Below are positions 52,612-61,329 of a stretch of DNA of 64,000 bases, piece after piece. The stretch's first letter is position 1. Each line of letters begins with the position of its first letter. The position numbers were made by a program, and so were the translations under genes. The notes under the pieces were generated by a model. The model ran no database searches and was not told the DNA's origin. It saw nothing but the letters and a program-made list of their open reading frames with translations. This stretch comes from an uncultured Dermabacter sp. (GTDB lineage: Bacteria; Actinomycetota; Actinomycetes; Actinomycetales; Dermabacteraceae): the NCBI GenBank assembly GCA_947252755.1, contig CAMXWV010000013.1, positions 3,498 to 67,497 of the forward strand, in the 5' to 3' direction.

Positions 52612-54336
52612 GTGGCTCGTCGACAGCCTCCTCTGGACCCTCGCCTGCTGACCCAGGTGCGCAGTGCCCGCCGGCACGTGCTCACCACGGTGGCAACCGG
52701 TCTGGTGGAGGCTGTCACTATGATCGCCACCGCCTACGCGGTAGCGTTCCTGGGCTCGCGCCTGCTCATCGACAAGCAGTGGCCCACCGAGCATCCGTGG
52801 GTGCTGGCGGGCCTTGCCGGGGCGCTTGTGCTGCGGGCCCTTGCCCAATACCTCCAGCAGCTGACCGGGCACCGCGCCGCCACCGAGACCATCGCCGATC
52901 TGCGGCGGCGCCTGGTGGAGCACTCCGCAGCCGTTGGGCCGCGCGGACGGGGCGCTGACTCCGCGAGCACGGCTGCGCTGGCCACCGCGGGCCTGGAGAA
53001 TCTTCGTCCCTATATGACCGGCTATGTGCCGCAGCTGGCGCTGGCTGCCACCGTCACCCCGCTCGCGCTGATCGTGATCGCAACACTGGACCTCACCAGC
53101 GCGCTCATGGCCTGCGTGGCGATCCCGCTGATCCCGATCTTCATGATCCTGATCGGGCAGATGACCGAAGGCTCCTCCGAACGCTCGCTGGTCACCATGC
53201 GCACCCTGTGGGCGCAGACGCTTGACTTGATCGAAGGGCTGCCCACGCTGCGGGCCCTGGGCCGGGACCGCGGCTCCGAAGTGCTCGTGCAGAAGCTCGG
53301 CGAGGAGCATAAGGCGAGCGCTATGCGCACCCTGGCATTCGCCTTCCTCTCCTCCCTGGCGCTGGAGATCATCGCCACCCTCGGAGTGGCCCTGATCGCC
53401 GTCTCCATCGGTCTGCGCCTCGTGTACGGGAACATGGAACTGTTTCCCGCGATCGCGGTGCTCGTACTCGCCGCTGAGGTGTACCTGCCGCTGCGGATGG
53501 TGGGCCAACAGTTCCACGCCTCCACCGATGGCGTTGCCGCGCTCGACGAAGCCTTCCACACCCTTGAATCCCCCGCCCTTCCCACCGGTGCGCACGCCCC
53601 GGATCTGCGCTCTGAGGCGATCACCCTCACCGACCTCACCGTGCCCGGCCGGGACTCACTCGCCCCAGCTGGGCTCAACGCCACGATCCAGCCCGGCACA
53701 ATCCACGCGCTGACGGGCCCCTCAGGCTGTGGGAAGTCCACGGCGATCCTCGCCATTCTGGGCCTGCTCCCGGAGAGCACCGCCGTCACCGTGGGCGAGG
53801 TGAGCGTGCCGCAGCTGGATCAGCAGGCGTTCTGGGAACAGGTCACCTGGCTGCCGCAGCGCCCGGTGGTGGGCCCCGGCACGATCCGCGAGATCCTCAC
53901 CGGCCCCGCGAGCGGCACCGAGCCACGCGATCACAGTGACACGGAGCTTGAGCATGCGCTGCGGCTGACCGGTCTGGAGGACGTGATCCGCACGCACGGC
54001 TGGGACGCCATGATCGGCCGCGGCGGCCACGGCCTCTCCATGGGACAGCGGCAGCGCGTGGCCCTCACCGCTGCCCTGCTGCGGCCCCGTCCGCTGGTGA
54101 TCCTCGATGAGCCCACCGCTCACCTGGACGGTGCCAGCGAGCAGCTCGTTGCCGGTGTTATCACCGAGCTGAAAGCCCGCGGATGCACCGTGCTGCTGAC
54201 CGCTCATCGAACTGATCTGCTCGCTTACGCTGATTCAGTCACCGCGGTGGCATCAGCACCGCTAACAGGCGAGTCGAACGCGGCAGGCCCGCGTGCTGAC
54301 AGTCCCCGCGCTGACAGTCAGGGGGTGCCGGCGTGA
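52612..54336 (+). CDS. cydD: thiol reductant/haem ABC exporter subunit CydD
   Basis: 574 residues from GTG 52612. Six-helix ABC exporter membrane domain, then a nucleotide-binding domain with GPSGCGKSTAILAILG (Walker A), LSMGQRQRVALTAALL (signature) and LVILDEPTAHLD (Walker B). With CydC it exports glutathione/cysteine or haem-related cargo needed to assemble cytochrome bd. Starts 9 bases after cydB; the stop overlaps cydC by 4 bases. Confidence 0.95.
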   Translation: MARRQPPLDPRLLTQVRSARRHVLTTVATGLVEAVTMIATAYAVAFLGSRLLIDKQWPTEHPWVLAGLAGALVLRALAQYLQQLTGHRAATETIADLRRRLVEHSAAVGPRGRGADSASTAALATAGLENLRPYMTGYVPQLALAATVTPLALIVIATLDLTSALMACVAIPLIPIFMILIGQMTEGSSERSLVTMRTLWAQTLDLIEGLPTLRALGRDRGSEVLVQKLGEEHKASAMRTLAFAFLSSLALEIIATLGVALIAVSIGLRLVYGNMELFPAIAVLVLAAEVYLPLRMVGQQFHASTDGVAALDEAFHTLESPALPTGAHAPDLRSEAITLTDLTVPGRDSLAPAGLNATIQPGTIHALTGPSGCGKSTAILAILGLLPESTAVTVGEVSVPQLDQQAFWEQVTWLPQRPVVGPGTIREILTGPASGTEPRDHSDTELEHALRLTGLEDVIRTHGWDAMIGRGGHGLSMGQRQRVALTAALLRPRPLVILDEPTAHLDGASEQLVAGVITELKARGCTVLLTAHRTDLLAYADSVTAVASAPLTGESNAAGPRADSPRADSQGVPA

Positions 54337-56042
54337 TCCAGGTGATGCATCGCCTGATGGCGATTCCAGGCCGCACCCTCCTTGCCGCGGTGCTCGCCGG
54401 TGTGGCCACCCTCGGCTCATCATTTGCACTTGCCGCCGTCTCCGGGTACCTCATCACGCGGGCGTGGACGATGCCGCCGGTGCTGGATCTGTCCGTGGCG
54501 GTGGTGGCGGTGCGGGCGCTTGGTATCTCCCGCGGCGTGTTCCGCTACCTGGAGCGGCTGCTCACCCACAATGCTGCGCTCGGTGGTGTGGTGCGGCTGC
54601 GCACCGCGCTGTACACGGCGCTTGCTGAACGCACCGATGATGAACTGCTGCGCCTGAGCCGCGGGGACCTGCTCAGCCGGATGGGTGATGACGCCGATGA
54701 CCAGGCCAATCACGTGATCCGCGCGCACATTCCGATGCTGGTGGCGATCATGATGGGGGTGATCGTCACGCTCACGTTCCTGCCGCTGTCCCCGTTTGCT
54801 GCTGTGATCATGCTGCTGTCACTGGTCATCGCCACGGTGGCCGCACCGCTGGCCGCCTACCGGGCAGCGCTGATCACGGAGCGCGCCCTGATCGAGCATC
54901 GCGCCGCCCTCACCACCCTCACCCTGGACGGCCTGGAGAATGCGGATGCGCTCCGCGTGGCCGGCACGCATCCCGCGCTGCTGCGGGACCTCACCTCCGC
55001 CCAGGCGGAATTCGACCGCGCACTGGATCGTGCAGCTGCTCCCGCAGCGGTCGCTCGCGCCGGGGTCATGCTCGCCATGGTGCCCGCCCTCATCGGGTCG
55101 ATCCTGGGGGCGGGCGCGGTGTGGCTGGAAAGCGGCAACGGGTTCCTGCAGGGGTTCGCCGGCCACAGCGCCGGCATCATCGGCATCCTGCTGCTGCTGC
55201 CCCTGTCCAGCTTTGAAGCGGCCACTGTGCTGCCTGCCGCTGCCGCGCAGCGTGCCCGTTCCCGCGCCGCGGCGGACCGACTGGGCCATCTGCTCGGCGA
55301 TGGCGCGAGCGAACCCGTTGACTCGGAGCAGCTGCCGGCAGCTGACGGGCCGCTGACGCTGGTGGCCTCCAATCTGACCGCGGGATGGAGTGAGCCCGTG
55401 GTGAAGGATGTGAACCACACGTTCACCCCCGGCTCCCGCACCCTGATCTACGGTCGTTCCGGACGCGGCAAATCCACCCTGCTGCTCACCCTGGCGGGAC
55501 TGATCCAGCCGCTGCGGGGGCGGGTGGCCCTGGGCCACGGGGAGGAGTGGGCCTGCCTCACAGCGCTTGCGGAAAGCGACTTGCGCAGCCAACTGGTGTG
55601 CTTCACAGAGGATGCGCACCTGTTCGCCACCACGGTGCGGGAGAACATTCACGTGGCGAAGCGGGATATCAGCGATGCGGAGATCGAACAGGTGCTGGAG
55701 CAGGCGCGTCTGGGCGACTGGGTGCGGTCTCTGCCGAACGGTCTGGATACGATGATCGGCTCCGGCGGCGCGGATGTGTCCGGCGGTGAGCGCCGCCGGC
55801 TGCTGCTGGCACGAGCCATCGCCCGCCAGGCACCGATCACAATCCTGGACGAGCCCACCGAGCATCTGGATGCGACCACCGCCGAGCAGCTGATGGATGC
55901 CCTGCTCGCCACCGGCGAGGGTGCGCTGCTGCCGCACTCCACGCTGATCATCGTCACGCATGACCGCCGGTTCGCTGACCGGGCGGCCACCGTCCTGGAT
56001 TTGGAGACCACATGGCTCGCGTCACCCGCATCGACGAACTGA
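54333..56042 (+). CDS. cydC: thiol reductant/haem ABC exporter subunit CydC
   Basis: 569 residues. Membrane domain (RTLLAAVLAGVATLGSSFAL, GVFRYLERLLTHNAALG), nucleotide-binding domain with GRSGRGKSTLLLTLAG, VSGGERRRLLLARAI and ITILDEPTEHLD. Forms a heterodimer with CydD. Overlaps cydD by 4 bases and the histidine kinase gene by 31 bases, an unusually long overlap that suggests the kinase belongs to the same transcript. Confidence 0.95.
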   Translation: MIQVMHRLMAIPGRTLLAAVLAGVATLGSSFALAAVSGYLITRAWTMPPVLDLSVAVVAVRALGISRGVFRYLERLLTHNAALGGVVRLRTALYTALAERTDDELLRLSRGDLLSRMGDDADDQANHVIRAHIPMLVAIMMGVIVTLTFLPLSPFAAVIMLLSLVIATVAAPLAAYRAALITERALIEHRAALTTLTLDGLENADALRVAGTHPALLRDLTSAQAEFDRALDRAAAPAAVARAGVMLAMVPALIGSILGAGAVWLESGNGFLQGFAGHSAGIIGILLLLPLSSFEAATVLPAAAAQRARSRAAADRLGHLLGDGASEPVDSEQLPAADGPLTLVASNLTAGWSEPVVKDVNHTFTPGSRTLIYGRSGRGKSTLLLTLAGLIQPLRGRVALGHGEEWACLTALAESDLRSQLVCFTEDAHLFATTVRENIHVAKRDISDAEIEQVLEQARLGDWVRSLPNGLDTMIGSGGADVSGGERRRLLLARAIARQAPITILDEPTEHLDATTAEQLMDALLATGEGALLPHSTLIIVTHDRRFADRAATVLDLETTWLASPASTN

Positions 56043-57262
56043 CCCTTGCTGTTCTCAACGGCAGTGATGATGATGAACTGCTCGACTATCTGGCCGACGC
56101 GGCCTTCTCCGACCTTCACGCCGACACACTGCTGATTCTGCTGCCCTCCGGTGAGAAGCAGTGGACCTGCGAAGTGGTGCGCGGCCGGTTCCGTGAGGAA
56201 CTGCTTGGCACCTCCGTGGGCGTCACCGAGGATGCCCCCGCGCAAGAAACGCGCGTGGCCCGCATCCTCGCTGCTCAGAACACCGCGGCACTGGACATGC
56301 TCAGCTGGGACCAGATCTCCCGCGCCCTCACCGGAGCGCCACTGGACCCCTCACCGGAACAGCCGCCAATGGCGAGCACCTTCTCCGCAGACAGCACCCC
56401 GCTCCCCTTTGCGCCGCGCCTGCCGCATCTGCTGGCCCGCGTGCTGGAGGTCGGACGAGATCAGGTGGGTCTGCTGCTCACCGTCCGCTTTCACGCCGGC
56501 ACCGAATCCCCCCAGGACCTCGCCTTCGGACGGGATGAGGTCATCCTGGCCGACGCGCTCGCCTCCGTGCTCTCCTTCGCCCTCAACGGCGCCACCGGAC
56601 GCTCCGACATCGAAGACAATGTGGCCACTGAACGCGACCGGATCGCCCGGGACCTGCATGACCTGGCGATCCAGGAGCTGTTCGCGGTTGGCATGCAGCT
56701 GGAGTCCGTCACGGATGAAGCGAACGCCACCATTCCCGGCTTCGCGGACTCCGGTCCAGTGGCCCAATCCCTCAAAGAGTCGATCCGCGGCATTGAACGC
56801 TCCATCGCGGAGATCCGCGGGATTGTGCAGTCACTGCGCAATGAACAGCATGAGCTGACCCTCACCCAGCGGGTGCGGCATGAGTGCGCCGTGTCCATTG
56901 CCGGGCTCGGGTTCGCGCCGAGTCTGACCTTCCATTCCGCCACGGAGGACATCGACCGGACGTCAACCGAGGTGACGGAAGACGTGGTCGCGGTGGTGCG
57001 CGAATGCCTGGCGAATGCGGCGCGGCATGCGCAGGCCACCGCGGTGGCAGTCACGATCTCAATGCTGCGCGATGGGGTTGACCCCGTGATCCACGTGAAC
57101 GTGGCGGACAACGGGCGGGGTATCGACCCGGAGGTCACCCGACGCAGCGGCCTGGCGAATATGCGGGCGCGGGCGCGGCGCCACTCAGGCTGGGTGGATG
57201 TGCTGCCCCTGGAGCAGGGCACAATGATCAGCTGGCGCGCCACCGACTTCGACGCTGGCTGA
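56012..57262 (+). CDS. sensor histidine kinase, GAF-containing (DosS/NarX-like)
   Basis: 416 residues, no membrane helix. N-terminal and middle regions have GAF-like alpha/beta text (residues about 25-200) including a loop with low-complexity Pro/Ser. The H-box is TERDRIARDLHDLAIQELFA (HisKA_3, LHDLAIQELF), and the ATP domain has VRECLANAARHAQATAV, VADNGRGIDP and RRSGLANMRARA. The set is that of DosS/DosT or NarL-type kinases. ATG 56012 lies inside the end of cydC. Haem or redox sensing through GAF domains is typical of the relatives but no haem ligand can be confirmed here. Confidence 0.87.
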   Translation: MARVTRIDELTLAVLNGSDDDELLDYLADAAFSDLHADTLLILLPSGEKQWTCEVVRGRFREELLGTSVGVTEDAPAQETRVARILAAQNTAALDMLSWDQISRALTGAPLDPSPEQPPMASTFSADSTPLPFAPRLPHLLARVLEVGRDQVGLLLTVRFHAGTESPQDLAFGRDEVILADALASVLSFALNGATGRSDIEDNVATERDRIARDLHDLAIQELFAVGMQLESVTDEANATIPGFADSGPVAQSLKESIRGIERSIAEIRGIVQSLRNEQHELTLTQRVRHECAVSIAGLGFAPSLTFHSATEDIDRTSTEVTEDVVAVVRECLANAARHAQATAVAVTISMLRDGVDPVIHVNVADNGRGIDPEVTRRSGLANMRARARRHSGWVDVLPLEQGTMISWRATDFDAG

Positions 57263-57326
57263 GCCCAGTCAACACCTGATCTCAGGCACCACGGGCGACC
57301 AGCGGGCGTATGCGGTCAGCAGGCGC

Positions 57327-57947
57327 TCACTTCCAGTCAGCACGGCGCCGGGACACCACCCACGCTGCCACCTGCGTGCGGCGTTGCATTCCCATCTTCT
57401 GCAGGATGCCGGTGATCCGGTTCTTCACGGTCTTCTCCGCGATGCCCAGGCGTTCAGCAATCTCACGGTTCGGCAGACCATCGCCGATGAACTGCACAAT
57501 CCGGTTCTCCACCGGGGTGAGGTCGAACTCGTCCTCCTCATCAGCGCCGCGCGGCCACACTCGCTCCCCCTGAGCAACCGACGCGATCGCCTCCACGATC
57601 TCCGTGGAGCGCACTGACTTCAGCAGCAGTCCGCGAGCGCCGATGGCGCGGGATTCACGGATCGCAGCAGCATCATCAAAGGAGGTGAGCACCAGCATGA
57701 TCTGCTCCGGGTCAAGCTCTTTCGCAGCGCGCATCACGTCGATGCCGGTGCCGTCCGGCAGCTGAAGGTCCACCACGAGCACGTCGGGCTGAACTGCCGG
57801 GAGGCGGCGCATCGCCTCGTGCACGCTGGAGGCTTCGGCCACCACGGTGAGCCTCGAGTCAGCGTCGATGACTGTGACCACGCCTCGGCGAACCACTTCG
57901 TGGTCATCAACGATCATGACGCGGACAGGAGTGCTTGTGCTTGACAC
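57327..57947 (-). CDS. NarL/FixJ-family response regulator (DosR-like)
   Basis: 206 residues from GTG 57947. Receiver domain: RVMIVDDHEVVRRGV (acidic pocket), VLVVDLQLPDGTGIDV with the phospho-accepting Asp, and LLLKSVRSTE with the conserved Lys. LuxR-type HTH at the C-terminus: LTPVENRIVQFIGDGLPNRE, IAERLGIAEKTVKNRITGIL, GMQRRTQVAAW, close to mycobacterial DosR. Convergent with the kinase, 64 bases apart. Together they are a two-component pair; the adjacent cydABDC operon is the most obvious target. A 102-bp gap to mutM lies upstream. Confidence 0.9.
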   Translation of the reverse strand: MSSTSTPVRVMIVDDHEVVRRGVVTVIDADSRLTVVAEASSVHEAMRRLPAVQPDVLVVDLQLPDGTGIDVMRAAKELDPEQIMLVLTSFDDAAAIRESRAIGARGLLLKSVRSTEIVEAIASVAQGERVWPRGADEEDEFDLTPVENRIVQFIGDGLPNREIAERLGIAEKTVKNRITGILQKMGMQRRTQVAAWVVSRRRADWK

Positions 57948-58047
57948 GCGGTGACACCTTGCTTTCGAACAGATGGGACCAGCTCTGATCCTACAACGGC
58001 TCCACGCTGGGACAACGGGCCTTTCCACCAGGGAACACCCGGCTTTG

Positions 58048-58896
58048 TCAGCGCCGCTGGCAGCTGGGGCAGAGGAAGCTTGACCGATTCGTCCATACTC
58101 GGCGCACGATCGGCCGGGCGCAGCGGGGACACGGCGCTCCTTCCTGGCCGTAGGCGCGCAGGGAGCGTGCGAAGTAGCCGCTGTTGCCGTTGACGTTCAC
58201 GTAGAGCGCGTCGAAGCTGGTGCCGCCTTCGTCAAGGGCGCGCTCCATAACGCTGCGGGATTCTGCCAGCAGCTGCCGCAGCTTTGGCAGGCCGATGGCG
58301 GCGGCGGGCTTCAGGTAGTGGACGCGGGCGGCCCAGAGGGCTTCATCGGCGTAGATATTGCCGATGCCGGAGACCACTTCCTGGTTGAGCAGAACAGCTT
58401 TCACCGCGCTGGTGCGGCGTTTCATGGCGCGGGCTGTTGCGTCGGGATCGAATGCGGGATCGAGCGGGTCCAGTGCGATGTGCGCGGCCGCTTCCGGGAC
58501 GGGACCGGTGGGGCTGGGCACCAGCGGGGAGATCCACAGTCCGCCGAAGATCCGCTGGTCCACGAAGTCGATGGCGGTGCCGCTGTCCAGGTGGAGGGTG
58601 GCGCGGCGGTGCCGGATCGGTGCGGGTCCGCCCGGGGTGCGCACCAGCAGCTGGCCGCTCATGCCCAGGTGCATCATCAGCGCCTCATCACCGTCGAGCA
58701 CCAGCCACAGAAATTTGCCGCGCCGTTTCAGGGACTGCACGCGTCGGCCGGCGATCACGTCCTGGAAGTGGGCTGCTCCCCCGGCGTGGCGGCGCAGTGA
58801 TCGCGGTTCCAGCACGTCAGCACCGGTGATGTGGGCGCCGAGCATGTGGGGTTCCAGGCCACGGCGAACCACCTCGACTTCGGGCAGTTCCGGCAC
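58048..58896 (-). CDS. mutM: formamidopyrimidine-DNA glycosylase
   Basis: 282 residues. MPELPEVEVVRRGLEPHM with catalytic Pro2 and Glu3, the H2TH motif region QEVVSGIGNIYADEALWAA, and a C-terminal zinc finger CPRCARPIVRRVWTNRSSFL then CPSC. Removes 8-oxoguanine and formamidopyrimidines from oxidised DNA. Follows rnc by 2 bases. Complete. Confidence 0.96.
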   Translation of the reverse strand: MPELPEVEVVRRGLEPHMLGAHITGADVLEPRSLRRHAGGAAHFQDVIAGRRVQSLKRRGKFLWLVLDGDEALMMHLGMSGQLLVRTPGGPAPIRHRRATLHLDSGTAIDFVDQRIFGGLWISPLVPSPTGPVPEAAAHIALDPLDPAFDPDATARAMKRRTSAVKAVLLNQEVVSGIGNIYADEALWAARVHYLKPAAAIGLPKLRQLLAESRSVMERALDEGGTSFDALYVNVNGNSGYFARSLRAYGQEGAPCPRCARPIVRRVWTNRSSFLCPSCQRR

Positions 58897-58898
58897 GC

Positions 58899-59660
58899 TC
58901 AGTCCTCGAACACGCTGAAGGTGATGCCGTGCAGCTCGAAGTAGGCGAGCACCGCATGCCGGGCGGCTTCTCGCTCGGCGTCTTTCTTCGACGAGCCCTC
59001 CCCGCGTCCGGTCACATGCCCCGGCACCGTGGCGGAGGCGGTGAAGCGGGAGACGCCGTCGGCGGAGAGGTCCTCAATGTCATAGCGAGGCACCAGTTGG
59101 TATTCCGCGGCGATCTCCTGCAGGCGGGTTTTGTAGTCGTATTCGGCGCGGAGGAACTCGTCATTGTTGATGATCGGCGCCAGCAGGTCCAGCACGAACC
59201 GCGTGGACTGTTCGAAGCCGAGCGAGAGGTGCACTGCTCCGATCACCGCCTCCACGGTGTCCGCCAGGATCGAGGGGCGTTCCCGCCCGCCGGAGAGGTC
59301 TTCGCCGCGGCCGAGTCGGATATAGGCGCCCAGGTTGTGCAGGCTTGCCAGGTGCGCGAGCGCTCGCATGGACACCACGGCGGCGCGGCGGCGGGCCAGG
59401 GTGCCCTCGGCGGCCTCGGGGTAGGCCGCGAACAGGTGCTCGGTGGCGGCGAGCCCGAGCACGCTGTCCCCCAGGAACTCGAGGCGTTCGTTGTGCGGGA
59501 TCTCCCCGTTCTCATAGCTGAAGGAGCGGTGGGTCAGGGCCAGCTCCAGCAGCTGCGGGTCGATCTCAGCGGGCAGCGGAAGGGAAGCGAGCAGAGCGGA
59601 TCGGTCCTCCCGGTGGCCCTGCGCCTGCGGCTGGGTTCCGCGTCTGCGGCGGGCCATCAC
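58899..59660 (-). CDS. rnc: ribonuclease III
   Basis: 253 residues. Signature HNERLEFLGDSVLGLAATEH with catalytic Glu/Asp, a second acidic site (LADTVEAVIGAVHLSLGFEQ), and a dsRNA-binding domain (DYKTRLQEIAAEYQLVPRYD, GEGSSKKDAEREAARHAV). An extra basic start of about 20 residues (MARRRRGTQPQAQGHRED). Its ATG overlaps the yceD stop by 4 bases, so there is no room for rpmF at its usual place. Confidence 0.95.
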   Translation of the reverse strand: MMARRRRGTQPQAQGHREDRSALLASLPLPAEIDPQLLELALTHRSFSYENGEIPHNERLEFLGDSVLGLAATEHLFAAYPEAAEGTLARRRAAVVSMRALAHLASLHNLGAYIRLGRGEDLSGGRERPSILADTVEAVIGAVHLSLGFEQSTRFVLDLLAPIINNDEFLRAEYDYKTRLQEIAAEYQLVPRYDIEDLSADGVSRFTASATVPGHVTGRGEGSSKKDAEREAARHAVLAYFELHGITFSVFED

Positions 59661-60214
59661 TTCTCCTTCGGGAAGAAGTCGGCGAGCGCGGCAAAGCGCG
59701 GATCGATCACCACGTGCTCATGCTCAGGGTCATCCTCCATGCGGAAGCCGCACTGGTCGCATAGGCCCAGGCAGTCTTCGCTGCACAGTGGGCGGAATGG
59801 GGCCGCAACCGCGAACGCGTCGTGCACCATGTGGCCAAGGTCCACGGTGTCCCCCTCCATGAGCGGGATGTCTTCGGCTTCCTCCGGGTCCATGTCTGCG
59901 GGGATCTTCTCGGGGTAGGTGAAGAGGTCTCCGATGCGAACGCTGACCTCGTCGCTGATCTCGTCCAGGCAGCGGGAGCATTCGCCGCTGATGGTGGAGT
60001 CTGCGGTGCCGGAGACGAAGATGCCTTCCACCACGGATTCGAGGTGGGCGCGCAGGGTGATCTCGGTGCCGGGTTTGACGCCCATGATGGGGTTGCCGAC
60101 CTGTTCCTCAGCGGTGATGGTGCGGTGCACTTCACGGTGGGCGCCGGGTTTGTGGATGAGGTCAACGGCGTCGAAGGTGAGGTCGAGGCCGGCGGGCAGG
60201 GGGCTGGTGGTCAT
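59657..60214 (-). CDS. YceD/DUF177 family protein
   Basis: 185 residues. Conserved DUF177 core: TISGECSRCLDEISDEVSVR with CxxC and the C-terminal EDCLGLCDQCGFRMEDDPEH with further cysteines, a likely zinc site, and VIDPRFAALADFFPKEK, the standard ending. YceD is linked to 23S rRNA accumulation and normally precedes rpmF. Here the next gene is rnc. Confidence 0.9.
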   Translation of the reverse strand: MTTSPLPAGLDLTFDAVDLIHKPGAHREVHRTITAEEQVGNPIMGVKPGTEITLRAHLESVVEGIFVSGTADSTISGECSRCLDEISDEVSVRIGDLFTYPEKIPADMDPEEAEDIPLMEGDTVDLGHMVHDAFAVAAPFRPLCSEDCLGLCDQCGFRMEDDPEHEHVVIDPRFAALADFFPKEK

Positions 60215-60226
60215 GGTGTTCTCGTT

Positions 60227-60724
60227 TCAGTTCTGGTGCTGCGCTGCCAGTGCTGCCGTCAGAGCGGTGTGCACGGGCGCTGGCACATAGTCGGTGACGT
60301 CCCGGCCGAGCTGCGCGATCTCCCTGATGAGGGAGGAGCTGATGTGGGCGAGCTCCGGGGCGGTGAGGAGGAAGGCGGTGTCGATGCCTTCCAGGCTGTG
60401 GTTCATGCGGGCCATCGGCTCTTCGTAGGCGAGGTCCAGGCTGCTGCGCAGCCCTTTGATGAGGTGGGTGGCGCCGTGCTGCCGGGCGAAGTCCACAAGG
60501 AGTCCGGTTGGCAGTGCTTCCACGCGCACGCTGCTGAGGCCGGCCTGGGTGAGGCTGTCACGGATCGTGCTCACGCGGGTGGTGTGGTCCAGCAGATGGG
60601 TTTTGTTCGGGTTGTGGGAGACCGCCACGATCACGGTGTCCGCGAGCGCGGCGGCGCGCCGCACCAGATCCAGGTGACCGATGGTGAAGGGGTCGAAGGA
60701 GCCCGGCACTACGGCTGTGGTCAT
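60227..60724 (-). CDS. coaD: phosphopantetheine adenylyltransferase
   Basis: 165 residues. AVVPGSFDPFTIGHLDLVRR holds the TxGH motif (TIGH), NPNKTHLLDHTTRVSTI, RQHGATHLIKGLRSSLD and the ISSSLIREIAQLGRDVTDYV ending, all diagnostic. Fourth step of CoA synthesis. Lies 4 bases after rsmD, the usual partner. Confidence 0.96.
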   Translation of the reverse strand: MTTAVVPGSFDPFTIGHLDLVRRAAALADTVIVAVSHNPNKTHLLDHTTRVSTIRDSLTQAGLSSVRVEALPTGLLVDFARQHGATHLIKGLRSSLDLAYEEPMARMNHSLEGIDTAFLLTAPELAHISSSLIREIAQLGRDVTDYVPAPVHTALTAALAAQHQN

Positions 60725-60728
60725 GGGC

Positions 60729-61328
60729 TCACCCTATCGTTTCGGTGCTGGTGATGGCGGGGTCAAGGTAGGTGAAGAACGCGACGGCGGTGTCTCCGTA
60801 TTCCCGGCGGCCTTCGTCCACGAACTCCTCGCCCAGGGTGATCGGTTCAGCGTGAGCGGCCTGTTCGATGACGATGCAGGCTTCGTCGCGCAGGCCTGCC
60901 TCTGCGAGGTGGCCGAGCAGGTTGTCGATGTCGCGGGTGCGCACCGTGTAGGGCGGGTCGAGGAAGACCAGGCTGGGGCGGGGCAGGTGGCCGGCGGCGG
61001 TTTGGGCGGGGATGGCGGCGGCGCGGGCGGTGATGATGGTGCTCTGGTCGGTGACGCCGAGTGCGTCGGCATTCTGGCGGATCAGCTGGGCGGTGCTGTG
61101 GCGGCTCTCCGCGATCACGGCGTGAGCGGCGCCGCGGGAGAGCGCTTCGAAGGCGAGGGCGCCGGTGCCGCCGAACAGGTCATACACGGTGGCGCCGGGG
61201 ATCACGTTCCAGTTGCTGAGCCGGTTGAAGATGCTTTCGCGGACTTTTTCGCTGGTGGGGCGGGTGCGGGCGGTTGGCGGGCTGGCCAGGGTGCGGCCGT
61301 GCAGGGTGCCGGCGATGATGCGGGGCAT
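60729..61328 (-). CDS. rsmD: 16S rRNA (guanine966-N2)-methyltransferase RsmD
   Basis: 199 residues from ATG 61328, one base after the recG stop. MPRIIAGTLHGRTLASPPTART is the family start; SAM-binding VYDLFGGTGALAFEALSRGA and the catalytic LVFLDPPYTV (DPPY) are present. Methylates G966 of 16S rRNA. A longer in-frame start (61445) lies inside recG and is rejected. Confidence 0.95.
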   Translation of the reverse strand: MPRIIAGTLHGRTLASPPTARTRPTSEKVRESIFNRLSNWNVIPGATVYDLFGGTGALAFEALSRGAAHAVIAESRHSTAQLIRQNADALGVTDQSTIITARAAAIPAQTAAGHLPRPSLVFLDPPYTVRTRDIDNLLGHLAEAGLRDEACIVIEQAAHAEPITLGEEFVDEGRREYGDTAVAFFTYLDPAITSTETIG

Positions 61329-61329
61329 G

